Origin: Bin87 sp965243255
GTDB lineage: Bacteria > Chloroflexota > Dehalococcoidia > Lucifugimonadales > UBA3495
NCBI GenBank assembly: GCA_965243255.1
Contig: CBDEUH010000004.1
Location: 124,001-188,000 of the forward strand
Direction: 5' to 3'
DNA: 64,000 bases
Every line of letters starts with the position of its first letter. The first letter of the stretch is position 1. The notes under the pieces were generated by a model that saw only the letters and a list, made by a program, of their open reading frames with translations, had not been told where the DNA came from and ran no database searches. Made by a program: the position numbers and the translations under genes. Below, in pieces: positions 25,237-33,244 of this stretch.

Positions 25237-26883
25237 GTGCAAACCATTGACGCAATCGCCGAAATCCTGAAGCGTGAAGGTGTCCAATACCTTTCCTGCT
25301 TCCCCACCACTCCCGTCATCGAAGCCTGCGCGGCCGCCGGCATCCGTCCCGTCATCTGCCGCCAGGAGCGCGTCGGCGTCGGCATCGCCGATGGCTACAG
25401 CCGCGTCACCAACGGCCGGCCCCCCGGCGTATTCGCCATGCAGTACGGCCCCGGCGCCGAAAACGCCTACTCCGGCGTGGCCACTTCCTTCTCCGACTCC
25501 GTGCCCATCCTGCTGCTGCCCCTGGGCCACCCCCGCGAACGGCAGGGCGTCTTCCCCATGTTCGACTCCATCGAGAGCTTCGCCAGCGTTACCAAGCACC
25601 TGGAGCGGTTGAACCTGTCCGGCAGCACCAGCCAGGTGATGCGCCGCGCCGTCAACGCCCTCTACACCGGCCGGCCCGGCCCGTCGATGGTTGAGATTCC
25701 CGCCGACGTTGCCCTGGAAGAAGTCTCCGAGGAGGCATTCTACTGGGGCGGCAACGTCCGACGCTCGGCATCCCAGGCCGACCCCAACGATGTTGAGGCC
25801 GCCGCCCGCGCCCTCTGCTCTGCCACGTATCCCGTCATCCACGCCGGCCAGGGCGTCATGTACGCCGAGGCCACTGACGAGCTGGTGGAGCTGGCCGAGC
25901 TGCTGTCCGCCCCGGTGATGACCACCCTGCTCGGCAAGAGCGGCTTCCCGGAGCATCACCCCCTGGCCCTGGGCAGCGGCTCCGGCGTGATGTCCGGCAC
26001 GGTGTACCACTTCGTCCGCCGCGCCGACGTCATCTTTGGCGTCGGTTCCAGCTTCACCAAGCACGGCATGTCCATGAATCTGCCCGCCGGCCGCACCCTG
26101 ATACAGAACACCAACGACCCTCGCGACCTCAACAAGGACTACGACGTCCAGTTCCCCGTCATCGGCGACGCCAAGCTGGCCCTCCGCCAAATGATTGAAG
26201 CCTGTCGCGAAATTATAGGCAGCGCCGGCCGCGACAACGCCGCAGTTGCCGGCGAAATCGCCTCCGTTCGCAATGCCTGGCTGGCCGAATGGCAGCACAA
26301 GACCGGCGACGCCGGCCCGCTGGTCAACCCCTACCGCGTCATCACCGAATTCCAGCAGGCCGTACCCGCCAATGATGCCATCATCACCCACGACTCCGGC
26401 AGCCCCCGCGACCAAATAACTCCCTTCTACCGGGCCGGTGGCCCCCGTAGTTATCTCGGTTGGGGCAAGTCCCACGGTCTCGGTACCGGCCTGGGCCTGG
26501 TCATCGGCGCCAAGCTGGCCGCGCCCGACAAGATGTGCGTCAACTTCATGGGCGACGCCGCCTTTGGCATGGTCGGGCTGGACTTCGAGACCGCCGTCCG
26601 CAGCAACGCGCCCATCACTACCGTCGTGCTCAACAACTCCACCATGGCCGTGGAAACCGGCGCCATGCAACGTTCCCACGATCTCTACAACACCCGCGAT
26701 CTGGGCGGCAACTACGCCGATATGGGCCGCGCCATGGGCGGCTACGCCGAGCGCATCACCGACCCCAACGAAATCATCCCGGCATTCCAGCGGGCCCGTC
26801 AGCAGAACGAAAACGGCAACGCCGTCCTGCTTGAGTTCATCACCAACGAGGAGATTGACTACTCCCACAAGCGCGCCTTCTAG
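25237..26883 (+). CDS. Thiamine-diphosphate-dependent enzyme, acetolactate synthase/2-oxoacid decarboxylase superfamily
   Basis: The 548-residue protein has the three ThDP-enzyme domains. The N-terminal PYR domain carries the cofactor-activating glutamate in ICRQERVGVGIADGYSRV (near residue 47). A central Rossmann-like domain follows (about 190-330), and the C-terminal PP domain has GDAAFGMVGLDFETAV and VVLNNSTMAVETG, the Mg-ThDP site with GDA in place of the usual GDG. I choose GTG at 25237 because GAGGT lies six bases upstream and a TATACT box precedes it. The substrate is not evident. Its neighbours, two family III CoA-transferases, recall the oxalyl-CoA decarboxylase/formyl-CoA transferase pairing, but this is only a suggestion. 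Confidence 0.85.
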   Translation: MQTIDAIAEILKREGVQYLSCFPTTPVIEACAAAGIRPVICRQERVGVGIADGYSRVTNGRPPGVFAMQYGPGAENAYSGVATSFSDSVPILLLPLGHPRERQGVFPMFDSIESFASVTKHLERLNLSGSTSQVMRRAVNALYTGRPGPSMVEIPADVALEEVSEEAFYWGGNVRRSASQADPNDVEAAARALCSATYPVIHAGQGVMYAEATDELVELAELLSAPVMTTLLGKSGFPEHHPLALGSGSGVMSGTVYHFVRRADVIFGVGSSFTKHGMSMNLPAGRTLIQNTNDPRDLNKDYDVQFPVIGDAKLALRQMIEACREIIGSAGRDNAAVAGEIASVRNAWLAEWQHKTGDAGPLVNPYRVITEFQQAVPANDAIITHDSGSPRDQITPFYRAGGPRSYLGWGKSHGLGTGLGLVIGAKLAAPDKMCVNFMGDAAFGMVGLDFETAVRSNAPITTVVLNNSTMAVETGAMQRSHDLYNTRDLGGNYADMGRAMGGYAERITDPNEIIPAFQRARQQNENGNAVLLEFITNEEIDYSHKRAF

Positions 26884-26916
26884 ACACCGGACGGACAGAG
26901 ACGCAGTACCTTCCTG

Positions 26917-27501
26917 ATGCAGCGCAGCCAACCGGAAGCAACCCTGGCCGACCTTGACCTGGCTGTCCTGGCCGACCCTAAGGAGGCCGGGACTCGCCTG
27001 GCTCGCGCTCGGTGCCTGCTGCGGCTCGGCAGATTACAGCCGGCCCTTGCCGACCTTGATGCCGCCCTTCAATACGACGCTACTCTCGCCGACGCGTGGC
27101 TCCAGCGCGCGCTGGTCTATCTGCAACTGGAACGCTACGCCGACGCCGAATCCGACTGCACTCGCGCCCTGGCCCTGGACGCCGCTCTCTCCGACGCGTG
27201 GCGAACCCGCGGCCACGCTCGCTACCAACTGGGAAAATTGGATGATTCCGTCGCAGACCTGACCCAGGCTCTGGCCTTGTCGCCCGGCGATGCCGAGTGC
27301 CATTACCGACGTGGCCTGGCCCTGCGGGACGCCGGAGATAACCAACGCGCCGTGTCCGATTTCACCGCCGCCATCAGAATCCACGATCGCTACACCGAAG
27401 CCTACGTCGCCCGCGGCAAAGCCTACGCCAACCTGGGCGACATGCCATCCGCCCGCTCCGATTGGGCCGTCGCCGCCCAGATGCTCCACCAATCCCACTG
27501 A
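26917..27501 (+). CDS. Tetratricopeptide repeat protein
   Basis: This 194-residue protein is almost entirely TPR repeats, about five of them, each with the expected small and large residues (for example ADAWLQRALVYLQLERYADA and SDAWRTRGHARYQLGKLDDS). Such proteins are scaffolds for protein contacts. There is no signal peptide or added domain. It follows the ThDP-enzyme gene by 33 bases on the same strand and is probably co-transcribed, but its partner is unknown. Confidence 0.85.
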   Translation: MQRSQPEATLADLDLAVLADPKEAGTRLARARCLLRLGRLQPALADLDAALQYDATLADAWLQRALVYLQLERYADAESDCTRALALDAALSDAWRTRGHARYQLGKLDDSVADLTQALALSPGDAECHYRRGLALRDAGDNQRAVSDFTAAIRIHDRYTEAYVARGKAYANLGDMPSARSDWAVAAQMLHQSH

Positions 27502-27550
27502 CCTGCTACCGCTCATGGTGAGCCCGTCGAACCATCCCCGGAGGCCCCAA

Positions 27551-27916
27551 ATGTCCGACCTCAAGTCCAAGTACCTCTTCATCGCCAGCATGGATGTTGA
27601 CCCCGACCGCGAAGCCCTGTTCAACGACGTGTACAACACCGAGCATTGCCCGATGCTCAATCAGACTCCCGGCGTCATCGGCGTAACCCGCTACGAAACC
27701 CACCGCCTGGTCATGGCCATGGGCGGCCAGGTGCAGGAGATCGAAATTCCGGGCACCCCCAAGCACCATGCCGTCTATCAGCTGGAAAGCCCGGACGTGC
27801 TCACCAGCCCCGAGTGGGCCGAGGCGGTGGACGCCGGCCGCTGGCCGGAACAGGTCCGCCCCTACACCAAGAACCGCCGCCACGTCCTGCTCAAGCTGAC
27901 CTACCCGGAGTCATAG
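27551..27916 (+). CDS. Small dimeric alpha/beta-barrel-like protein (DUF4286/EthD-like)
   Basis: The 121-residue protein starts at ATG 27551, with GGAGG six bases upstream; the frame is open further back but lacks a ribosome site. Its pattern (KYLFIASMDVDPDREALFND, YNTEHCPMLNQTPGVIGVTRYE) matches small ferredoxin-like barrel proteins such as DUF4286 or EthD relatives: a first strand with D-P, a helix with a conserved histidine, then GVxxxxRYE. Members often bind or degrade aromatic or acyl compounds, but many have no known role. It ends six bases inside the convergent PanE-like gene. Confidence 0.7.
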   Translation: MSDLKSKYLFIASMDVDPDREALFNDVYNTEHCPMLNQTPGVIGVTRYETHRLVMAMGGQVQEIEIPGTPKHHAVYQLESPDVLTSPEWAEAVDAGRWPEQVRPYTKNRRHVLLKLTYPES

Positions 27917-28837
27917 CCCCGCCTCAATCCGGTTGGCCCGCGGTTTTAGCACCGCGTACAGCGCGTCGTTCACTGGCGTCGCGATGCCGTATTGCCGGCC
28001 CATCCGTATCACCGTTCCCGTCAAGCCCTCCAGCTCTACCGGCCGGCCCTCCGCAAAGTCCTTGGCCAGCGACGCCATCCCGGTGGCGGGGAAGTTATCC
28101 AGCGCGTTCATCGACCATTCCAGCGAGTCCGGTTCCAACGGCGCGCCCGACGCTTCACCCACCGCCAGCGCTTCAGCAATAGCTGTCTGAATCGCCGCGC
28201 GCGTTTCCGGAACCGTGCGCAGCTCGCCGTAGGCGCACCCGCTGGCCGCGCATACCCCCGCCGAGCCGGACAGGTAGGCAAACTTCTTCCACAGCATCCC
28301 TGTCATATTCTCCAGCAGCTCCACCCGCCAGTTGGCAGACTGAAACACCTCCAGCAGCCGTTGCCCCCGTTCCGTGATGCCCGGCGTCCGCTCCCCAAAG
28401 GACGCCGCGCCCGGCCCGCCCTGCGTAACCACGCCCGGCTCGCTGATGCGTCCCTCCAGGTAGGCCGACCCAATCATTACTCGTTCCGGGCCGTACACTT
28501 CGGCCAGCCGCTCGCCGTTGTCAATCCCGTTTTGCAGCGTCAGGATGATGCTGCCCGGCCCCACCAGCGGCGCAATGGCGTGAATCGCATCGTCGTTGTG
28601 GTACATCTTGACGGTAAACAGGACCAACTCCTGCGCCCCTGCCGACGCCGGATCATCGGTTGCGTTGCCAGCCACGGTGAAATCGCCGTCGTTCCCGCTG
28701 ATAACCCGCAGCCCGTCCCGCCGGATGGCATCCAGATGCGGCCCCCGCGCGATGAAGGTAACGTTGTGTCCGGCCCGGGCCAGCAGCCCGCCAAAGTAAC
28801 CGCCGACGCCTCCGGCGCCCATAACCGCAATGTCCAT
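27911..28837 (-). CDS. Ketopantoate reductase family protein (PanE/ApbA-like)
   Basis: This 308-residue NADPH-dependent oxidoreductase opens with the dinucleotide motif MGAGGVGGYFGGLLARAG and contains LFTVKMYHNDDAIHAI and LQNGIDNGERLAEVYG. The C-terminal catalytic domain has the lysine in MLWKKFAYLSG. PanE reduces ketopantoate to pantoate for CoA synthesis, but the family includes paralogues with other 2-oxoacid substrates. It is the last gene of an acyl-CoA operon, starting four bases after the stop of the acyl-CoA synthetase, so a catabolic or CoA-related role is plausible. Confidence 0.85.
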   Translation of the reverse strand: MDIAVMGAGGVGGYFGGLLARAGHNVTFIARGPHLDAIRRDGLRVISGNDGDFTVAGNATDDPASAGAQELVLFTVKMYHNDDAIHAIAPLVGPGSIILTLQNGIDNGERLAEVYGPERVMIGSAYLEGRISEPGVVTQGGPGAASFGERTPGITERGQRLLEVFQSANWRVELLENMTGMLWKKFAYLSGSAGVCAASGCAYGELRTVPETRAAIQTAIAEALAVGEASGAPLEPDSLEWSMNALDNFPATGMASLAKDFAEGRPVELEGLTGTVIRMGRQYGIATPVNDALYAVLKPRANRIEAGL

Positions 28838-28841
28838 AGCG

Positions 28842-30410
28842 CTATTCCTCAGGGTTGTCGATGGGATACCCGAACTCTTCCCGCAGGTCCCGTTTCATCA
28901 CCTTGCCCATTACGTTCCGCGGCAGCTCGTCCACGAACACCACCGACCGGGGCCGCTTGAATCCGGCCAGCCGGTCCCGGCAGAAATCAATCAGCTCCGC
29001 CTCGCTCACGGTTGCGTTCGCCGGCACCACTACCGCCCGGACTTCTTCGCCCCATTCCAAATCGGGCACGCCAATCACCGCTGCCTCCGCAACTGCCTGA
29101 TGCTCCGCCAGTGTCTGCTCCACTTCCTCCGGCGAAATCATCTCGCCGCCCCGCTTGATGAAGTCGCGGGCGCGCCCGGCCAGGTAGATGTACCCGTCCC
29201 CGTCCTGCCAGGCCAGGTCGCCGGTGTAGAGCCAGCCGGAGCGGATGGTATCGCCGGTGGCGTCGTCCTGTTGCCAGTAGCCGGTCATGATGCGCGGCCC
29301 CCGCGCCACAATCTCGCCCACCTCACCGTCGGGTATCGGCTCCCCCTCCTCGGACACTATCATCACTTCCACGTCGTCCAGCGGCTTGCCGATGGACGTA
29401 AGACGGCGCAGCTTGGTCTCAACTTCCTCCGGCGATCCGTCCAGCACGTGGTCGTCCGGCGGCAGCATCGTGATCGTTGACGCCGTTTCCGTCTGCCCGA
29501 AAGCATTGATAAACCGCGTCCCCGGAAACCTGGCGATGGCGTCCCGTATCACCGGCAGCGGCATCGGTGCTGCCCCGTAGGTAATCACGTCCAGCGACGA
29601 CAGGTCGTATTCGCCAAAGCGCGGGTGGTCCATTACCCGTTTCAGCATCGTCGGCACCAGCATCGCCCGGTTGACCCGACGCGCCACGGCCAGCGCCATC
29701 CACTCCTCCGGGTCAAACTGCGGCATCACCACCAGCGTCCGCCCGCCGAACACCGCCGCCAGCGCCGCCTGCAGTCCGGCCACGTGATACATCGGCACCG
29801 TCAGCAGATTGGTTTCCGCCACGTCCGGGTCGGCCGGCGTCACGTTGGTCAACAAAAACGTGCTGAAGCTGTCGTGCGTCAGCTGCACGCCCTTGGGGAT
29901 GCTCGTGGTGCCGGAAGTAAACATAATCACCGTGGTGGCGGCCTCGTCATCCTCCGGAAAGTGCATATGCTCCGGCTCGCCCCCGGCCAGCAGCTCGTCA
30001 TAGTTATGCCGTCCGTCGCCGCCCGCCGCGTCTAGCATCACGATGCTCTCGTTGGTCAGCGAGCCGTCCGACGGCGCCAGCGGCAGGTAGCGCTCCCCCA
30101 GGAACAGCAGGCTGGGCTCCACGATCCCCACCATCGTCGCCAACTCGTCCTCTTTGGCCCGGAAGTTGATGGGCACGTAGATGGCGTCCAGTTGCGCCGC
30201 CGCGAAGTAGATCTCCAGCAGCTGGTTGCAGTTCGTCTGCATCGCCGCCACCCGGTCGCCGGCCCCGATGCCCAGGCCCGACATCGCGTTGGCCAGCCGG
30301 TTGACCCTTTCCTGCAGCAGTTCAAAGCTGTACTCTCGGCCGTCAAAAACGATGGCCGTCCGCTCCGGCACAATCGCCGCCGCCAACATCAAAAACTCGC
30401 TGGTGTTCAT
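28842..30410 (-). CDS. AMP-forming acyl-CoA synthetase
   Basis: The 522-residue enzyme activates a carboxylic acid to its acyl-CoA via an acyl adenylate. It carries the P-loop-like MFTSGTTSIPKGVQLTH, the YGAAPMP and INAFGQTET motifs, WLYTGDLAWQDGDGYIYL, the hinge GRARDFIKRGGEMISP, and the C-terminal catalytic lysine in RNVMGKVMKRDL. The substrate cannot be read from the sequence; medium-chain or aromatic acids are possible. Its start overlaps the stop of the upstream enoyl-CoA hydratase by four bases (ATGA), and the PanE-like gene follows after four bases. Confidence 0.93.
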   Translation of the reverse strand: MNTSEFLMLAAAIVPERTAIVFDGREYSFELLQERVNRLANAMSGLGIGAGDRVAAMQTNCNQLLEIYFAAAQLDAIYVPINFRAKEDELATMVGIVEPSLLFLGERYLPLAPSDGSLTNESIVMLDAAGGDGRHNYDELLAGGEPEHMHFPEDDEAATTVIMFTSGTTSIPKGVQLTHDSFSTFLLTNVTPADPDVAETNLLTVPMYHVAGLQAALAAVFGGRTLVVMPQFDPEEWMALAVARRVNRAMLVPTMLKRVMDHPRFGEYDLSSLDVITYGAAPMPLPVIRDAIARFPGTRFINAFGQTETASTITMLPPDDHVLDGSPEEVETKLRRLTSIGKPLDDVEVMIVSEEGEPIPDGEVGEIVARGPRIMTGYWQQDDATGDTIRSGWLYTGDLAWQDGDGYIYLAGRARDFIKRGGEMISPEEVEQTLAEHQAVAEAAVIGVPDLEWGEEVRAVVVPANATVSEAELIDFCRDRLAGFKRPRSVVFVDELPRNVMGKVMKRDLREEFGYPIDNPEE

Positions 30411-31150
30411 CCTGTCTCCGGTGCGTGCACGTCATCCATCAGCGTTGCCGCCAGCCTCTGCTCCAGGCGCAGCGCATCCGCTGTCGCTAGTTCCGCCCCC
30501 TCGCGCAGCGCCGTCCGGGTCGCAGCGGCTACGGCGGGCGGTAGCGCAGCCAGCCGACGGGCAATATCCCAGCCGGCTTGAACCAGTGTATCCGGCGCGA
30601 CCACCCGGCTTATCAGACCGTAACGCAGCGCAGCGTCGGCGTCAAAACGCCGGCCCGTGAGCAGCAGGTCCAGGGCCACCGACGGCCCCGCGTTGGCCGG
30701 CAAGGTCTGCGACCCACCGGCGGCGGGAATCATGCCCAGCTGCACCTCCGGCATCGCAAAGACGGTATCCGCCGCTGCAATCCGCACGTCCGCCAGCAGC
30801 GCAATCTCCACGCCGGAACCGATGCAGTACCCATGCACCGCCGCCACAATCGGCTTGTCCAGCCTGATCAGCTGCCCCCAAACGTCCCGCTGCCAGCGCA
30901 CCCTCCGCGCGATGGTCTGGGATGGCGCCGTGCCAAACTCGGTAAGGTAGGCCCCTGCGCAAAACGCCCGCCCCTGGCCGGTAATCAGCGCCGAGCGCAC
31001 CTCGGAATCGTCGGCGACGGCGTCCAGTATCTCGGCAAAATCGTCCCGCATCTCCACCGAATAGGCGTTGAGTTGTGCCGGACGGTTCAGCGAAAGATGC
31101 GCCACGCCGCCGCGCTTCTCGTAAATCACCGTGGCAAACGAGTCAGTCAT
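30407..31150 (-). CDS. Enoyl-CoA hydratase/isomerase family protein
   Basis: A 247-residue crotonase-fold protein. It shows the substrate-binding ALITGQGRAFCAGAYLTEFG, the oxyanion-hole region AVHGYCIGSGVEIALLADVRIAA and PEVQLGMIPAAGGSQTLPA, where the catalytic glutamates of hydratases would lie. The first catalytic Glu is not obvious, so isomerase or thioesterase activity is possible. The gene shares one base with the upstream PHP gene stop (TGATG) and overlaps the acyl-CoA synthetase start by four bases, a clear operon. Confidence 0.88.
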   Translation of the reverse strand: MTDSFATVIYEKRGGVAHLSLNRPAQLNAYSVEMRDDFAEILDAVADDSEVRSALITGQGRAFCAGAYLTEFGTAPSQTIARRVRWQRDVWGQLIRLDKPIVAAVHGYCIGSGVEIALLADVRIAAADTVFAMPEVQLGMIPAAGGSQTLPANAGPSVALDLLLTGRRFDADAALRYGLISRVVAPDTLVQAGWDIARRLAALPPAVAAATRTALREGAELATADALRLEQRLAATLMDDVHAPETG

Positions 31151-31692
31151 CAGTCCAACGCTATCGCCCGCCGCAGCATATCGTCCAGATCAACCTCGGT
31201 GCTGCCGAGTCCGATTTCGCCCAACGCGTTGGCGTCGCTGACCGAGAACGTCAGCAGGTCATATTGCTCTGCCACCCGTTCCACCTGCGCCGGCCGTATG
31301 TGCCAGTCGTGGTGATGGTTTGCAATCTCAATGCCGTGCACCCCGTCCTCAATTACGATGTTCGGCGTGTAGTAGCCGGGATGGCAGTAGTTCCGAAAGA
31401 GTCGTCCGCCGGGCAGGTACAACTCCACGCAGTGGTATCCGTCAAAGGGGCTGCTGACCGGACGCACGTCAATCTCCTGTCCGGGAATAATGAGAACCTG
31501 GCCGGGGAAATGCTCCTCAACCACTCGATGCAGCGCGAGACCCCAATCCCTCCGGCAGTGGTCGGTTACGGCTATCCCGTCCAAACCCGCGCCCTTGATT
31601 TGCGCGATGACCGTTTCGGCGATCTCCGGGGTGGGCGGCTGGAACCCGAACATCTCTCCCACGTGGGTATGCAGGTCAAGGCGTACCGTCAT
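31150..31692 (-). CDS. PHP-domain metal-dependent hydrolase
   Basis: The 180-residue protein begins MTVRLDLHTHVGE, the first PHP motif with two metal-binding histidines, then GIAVTDHCRRDWG, PGQEIDVRP and EIANHHHDW as later ligand motifs. PHP proteins hydrolyse phosphate esters such as histidinol phosphate or nucleic acid ends. It lies between two enoyl-CoA hydratase genes, overlapping one by a single base and 12 bases from the other, so its role may be tied to that pathway; I cannot name the substrate. Confidence 0.82.
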   Translation of the reverse strand: MTVRLDLHTHVGEMFGFQPPTPEIAETVIAQIKGAGLDGIAVTDHCRRDWGLALHRVVEEHFPGQVLIIPGQEIDVRPVSSPFDGYHCVELYLPGGRLFRNYCHPGYYTPNIVIEDGVHGIEIANHHHDWHIRPAQVERVAEQYDLLTFSVSDANALGEIGLGSTEVDLDDMLRRAIALD

Positions 31693-31704
31693 GTCAACCT
31701 TCCG

Positions 31705-32505
31705 CTACCGACCACCGAACTTTGGCGCGCGCTTTTCCGTGAAAGAGCGCAGACCTTCGGCCCGGTCCTCGGTGCTTTGCAAAATGACGCTGAGGTCGGC
31801 TTCCAGCCGCAGCCCCTGGCTCAATGTGAGATCCATCGAATTTGCTACCGCCTCCTTGACGTAACGGCCGGCGATGGGAGCGGCCGCGGCGATTTCAGCC
31901 GCGAGTCCGGCGGCGACATCGTCCAGCCCCGCCGCCGACGCAACGCGATTGACCAACCCGCTGTCCAACGCCTCTTGCGCCGTGAGCGTCCGTCCGGTGA
32001 ACAGCATATCACGGGCCAACCCCGGCCCGACCAGCCTGGGCAGCCTTTGGGTAGCCCCATCGTAGGGAAACCCGCACTCCGCCGGATTGCCGACCCCCAG
32101 GGATGCCGTGTCCGCCGCAATTCGTAGGTCGGCCGCCAGCGCCAACTCCAGGCCGTGGCCGATGGCGTCGCCGTTGAGCACGGCAACCGTCGGCATCGGC
32201 AGCGCCGCCAGCGCGCCGGCGACGCCCATCTCCTCCTGCCAGCGCAAACGCTCCGGCATCCCCGCCGATGCAATCTCGGCCGGCGGATGCCGGCGGCCCA
32301 CCGCAAACACGTTGCCGCCGCCCGAGATGGTTACCACCCGCAACTCGTCCCGCAGCTGCAACTCCCGGCAGCAATCTCGCAGCTCGGCGGCGGTGTCCTC
32401 GTCGATGGAGCAGCCGTTGGAGGGTTCAAGCAGCCGGATTGCAGCCCCGTGCTCGGTGAACGTGCAGCTGATCTTGCGATAGCGCATAGCCGATGCCATA
32501 ACCAC
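31705..32505 (-). CDS. Enoyl-CoA hydratase/isomerase family protein (first gene of the acyl-CoA operon)
   Basis: A 266-residue crotonase-fold protein with VVTISGGGNVFAVGRR in the first substrate loop, AVLNGDAIGHGLELALAADL at the oxyanion hole and NPAECGFPYDGATQRLPRLVG, where the equivalent of a catalytic glutamate may be Glu in NPAECG. It ends KRAPKFGGR, the C-terminal pattern of many hydratases. The start is uncertain: GTG at 32505 or ATG at 32499 or 32487, none with a convincing ribosome site. It heads the operon that continues with PHP, hydratase, acyl-CoA synthetase and PanE-like genes, and is divergent from the CoA-transferase cluster. Confidence 0.87.
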   Translation of the reverse strand: MVMASAMRYRKISCTFTEHGAAIRLLEPSNGCSIDEDTAAELRDCCRELQLRDELRVVTISGGGNVFAVGRRHPPAEIASAGMPERLRWQEEMGVAGALAALPMPTVAVLNGDAIGHGLELALAADLRIAADTASLGVGNPAECGFPYDGATQRLPRLVGPGLARDMLFTGRTLTAQEALDSGLVNRVASAAGLDDVAAGLAAEIAAAAPIAGRYVKEAVANSMDLTLSQGLRLEADLSVILQSTEDRAEGLRSFTEKRAPKFGGR

Positions 32506-32544
32506 CCATTTGCGTTAGAATAGCGTCCGCCCCCGGACACCGTC

Positions 32545-33219
32545 ATGACGTTCACCAAATTATACGACACCGCCGCCGCTGCCGTTGCCGACGTTCCCGA
32601 CGGCGCAACCCTCCTCATCGGCGGCGCATCCCGCACCGACGAACCGACCGCGCTGCTGGCCGCCCTGCATTCAAAGGGCGCGGCCGGCCTCACCATCGTC
32701 TGCGATTTCTCCGGTTGGGATGGCAGCGATTCAATCGTCAACCTGGCCGCCGATGGCCGTATCGCCCGCATCATCTCGCCCAGTCCTTGCGGCGGCGCAA
32801 CCGGCGATAACCTCCAGGAAGTGTGGGACTCGGCCGGTGTTGCCATCGAAACCGTCCCCCAGGGCACTTTGGCTGAACGCCTGCGCGCCGCCGGCGCCGG
32901 CATCGGCGGCGTGTTCGTGCCGGTCGGATTAGGAACCCGCTTTGCCGACGGCAGGGAAACTCGCTCCATCAACGGCGTGGAGTGCATCCTGGAGCCGCCC
33001 TTGCGCGCCGATTTCGCCCTGGTACGCGCCGCCCGCGCCGACACCCTGGGCAACCTCGCCTATCGTGGTCCCCAACGCGGCTGGAACGCGGTGATGGCCA
33101 CCGCCGCCCGCATCACCATCGTCCAGGCCGACGCCGTCGGCGATCCCGGCGCCATCGACCCGGAGCTAGTCATCACCCCCGGCATCTACGTCAACCGCGT
33201 CGTATCCTCCCAATCCTGA
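32545..33219 (+). CDS. Family I CoA-transferase subunit A homologue
   Basis: Family I CoA-transferases (3-oxoacid or glutaconate type) work as A plus B subunits; A binds CoA. This 224-residue protein has the A-type landmarks VPQGTLAERLRAAGAGIGG, LRADFALVRAARADTLGNLAYRG and ARITIVQAD. The usual N-terminal glycine motif of A subunits (GGFGxxGxP) is degenerate here (LIGGASRTDEPTALL). It is the first of three family I genes. The second encodes a B-like half fused to another A, and the third a proper B subunit. A TAGAAT box (32516-32521) lies before the gene. Confidence 0.85.
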   Translation: MTFTKLYDTAAAAVADVPDGATLLIGGASRTDEPTALLAALHSKGAAGLTIVCDFSGWDGSDSIVNLAADGRIARIISPSPCGGATGDNLQEVWDSAGVAIETVPQGTLAERLRAAGAGIGGVFVPVGLGTRFADGRETRSINGVECILEPPLRADFALVRAARADTLGNLAYRGPQRGWNAVMATAARITIVQADAVGDPGAIDPELVITPGIYVNRVVSSQS

Positions 33220-33244
33220 AATCCCGAATATCCCGATTCAGACT

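Noticed and set aside
25114..26931. A 605-codon open frame antisense to the ThDP enzyme
   Set aside because: No family similarity, composition dominated by Gly, Ala, Val, His; the plus-strand gene has clear ThDP motifs and a ribosome site.
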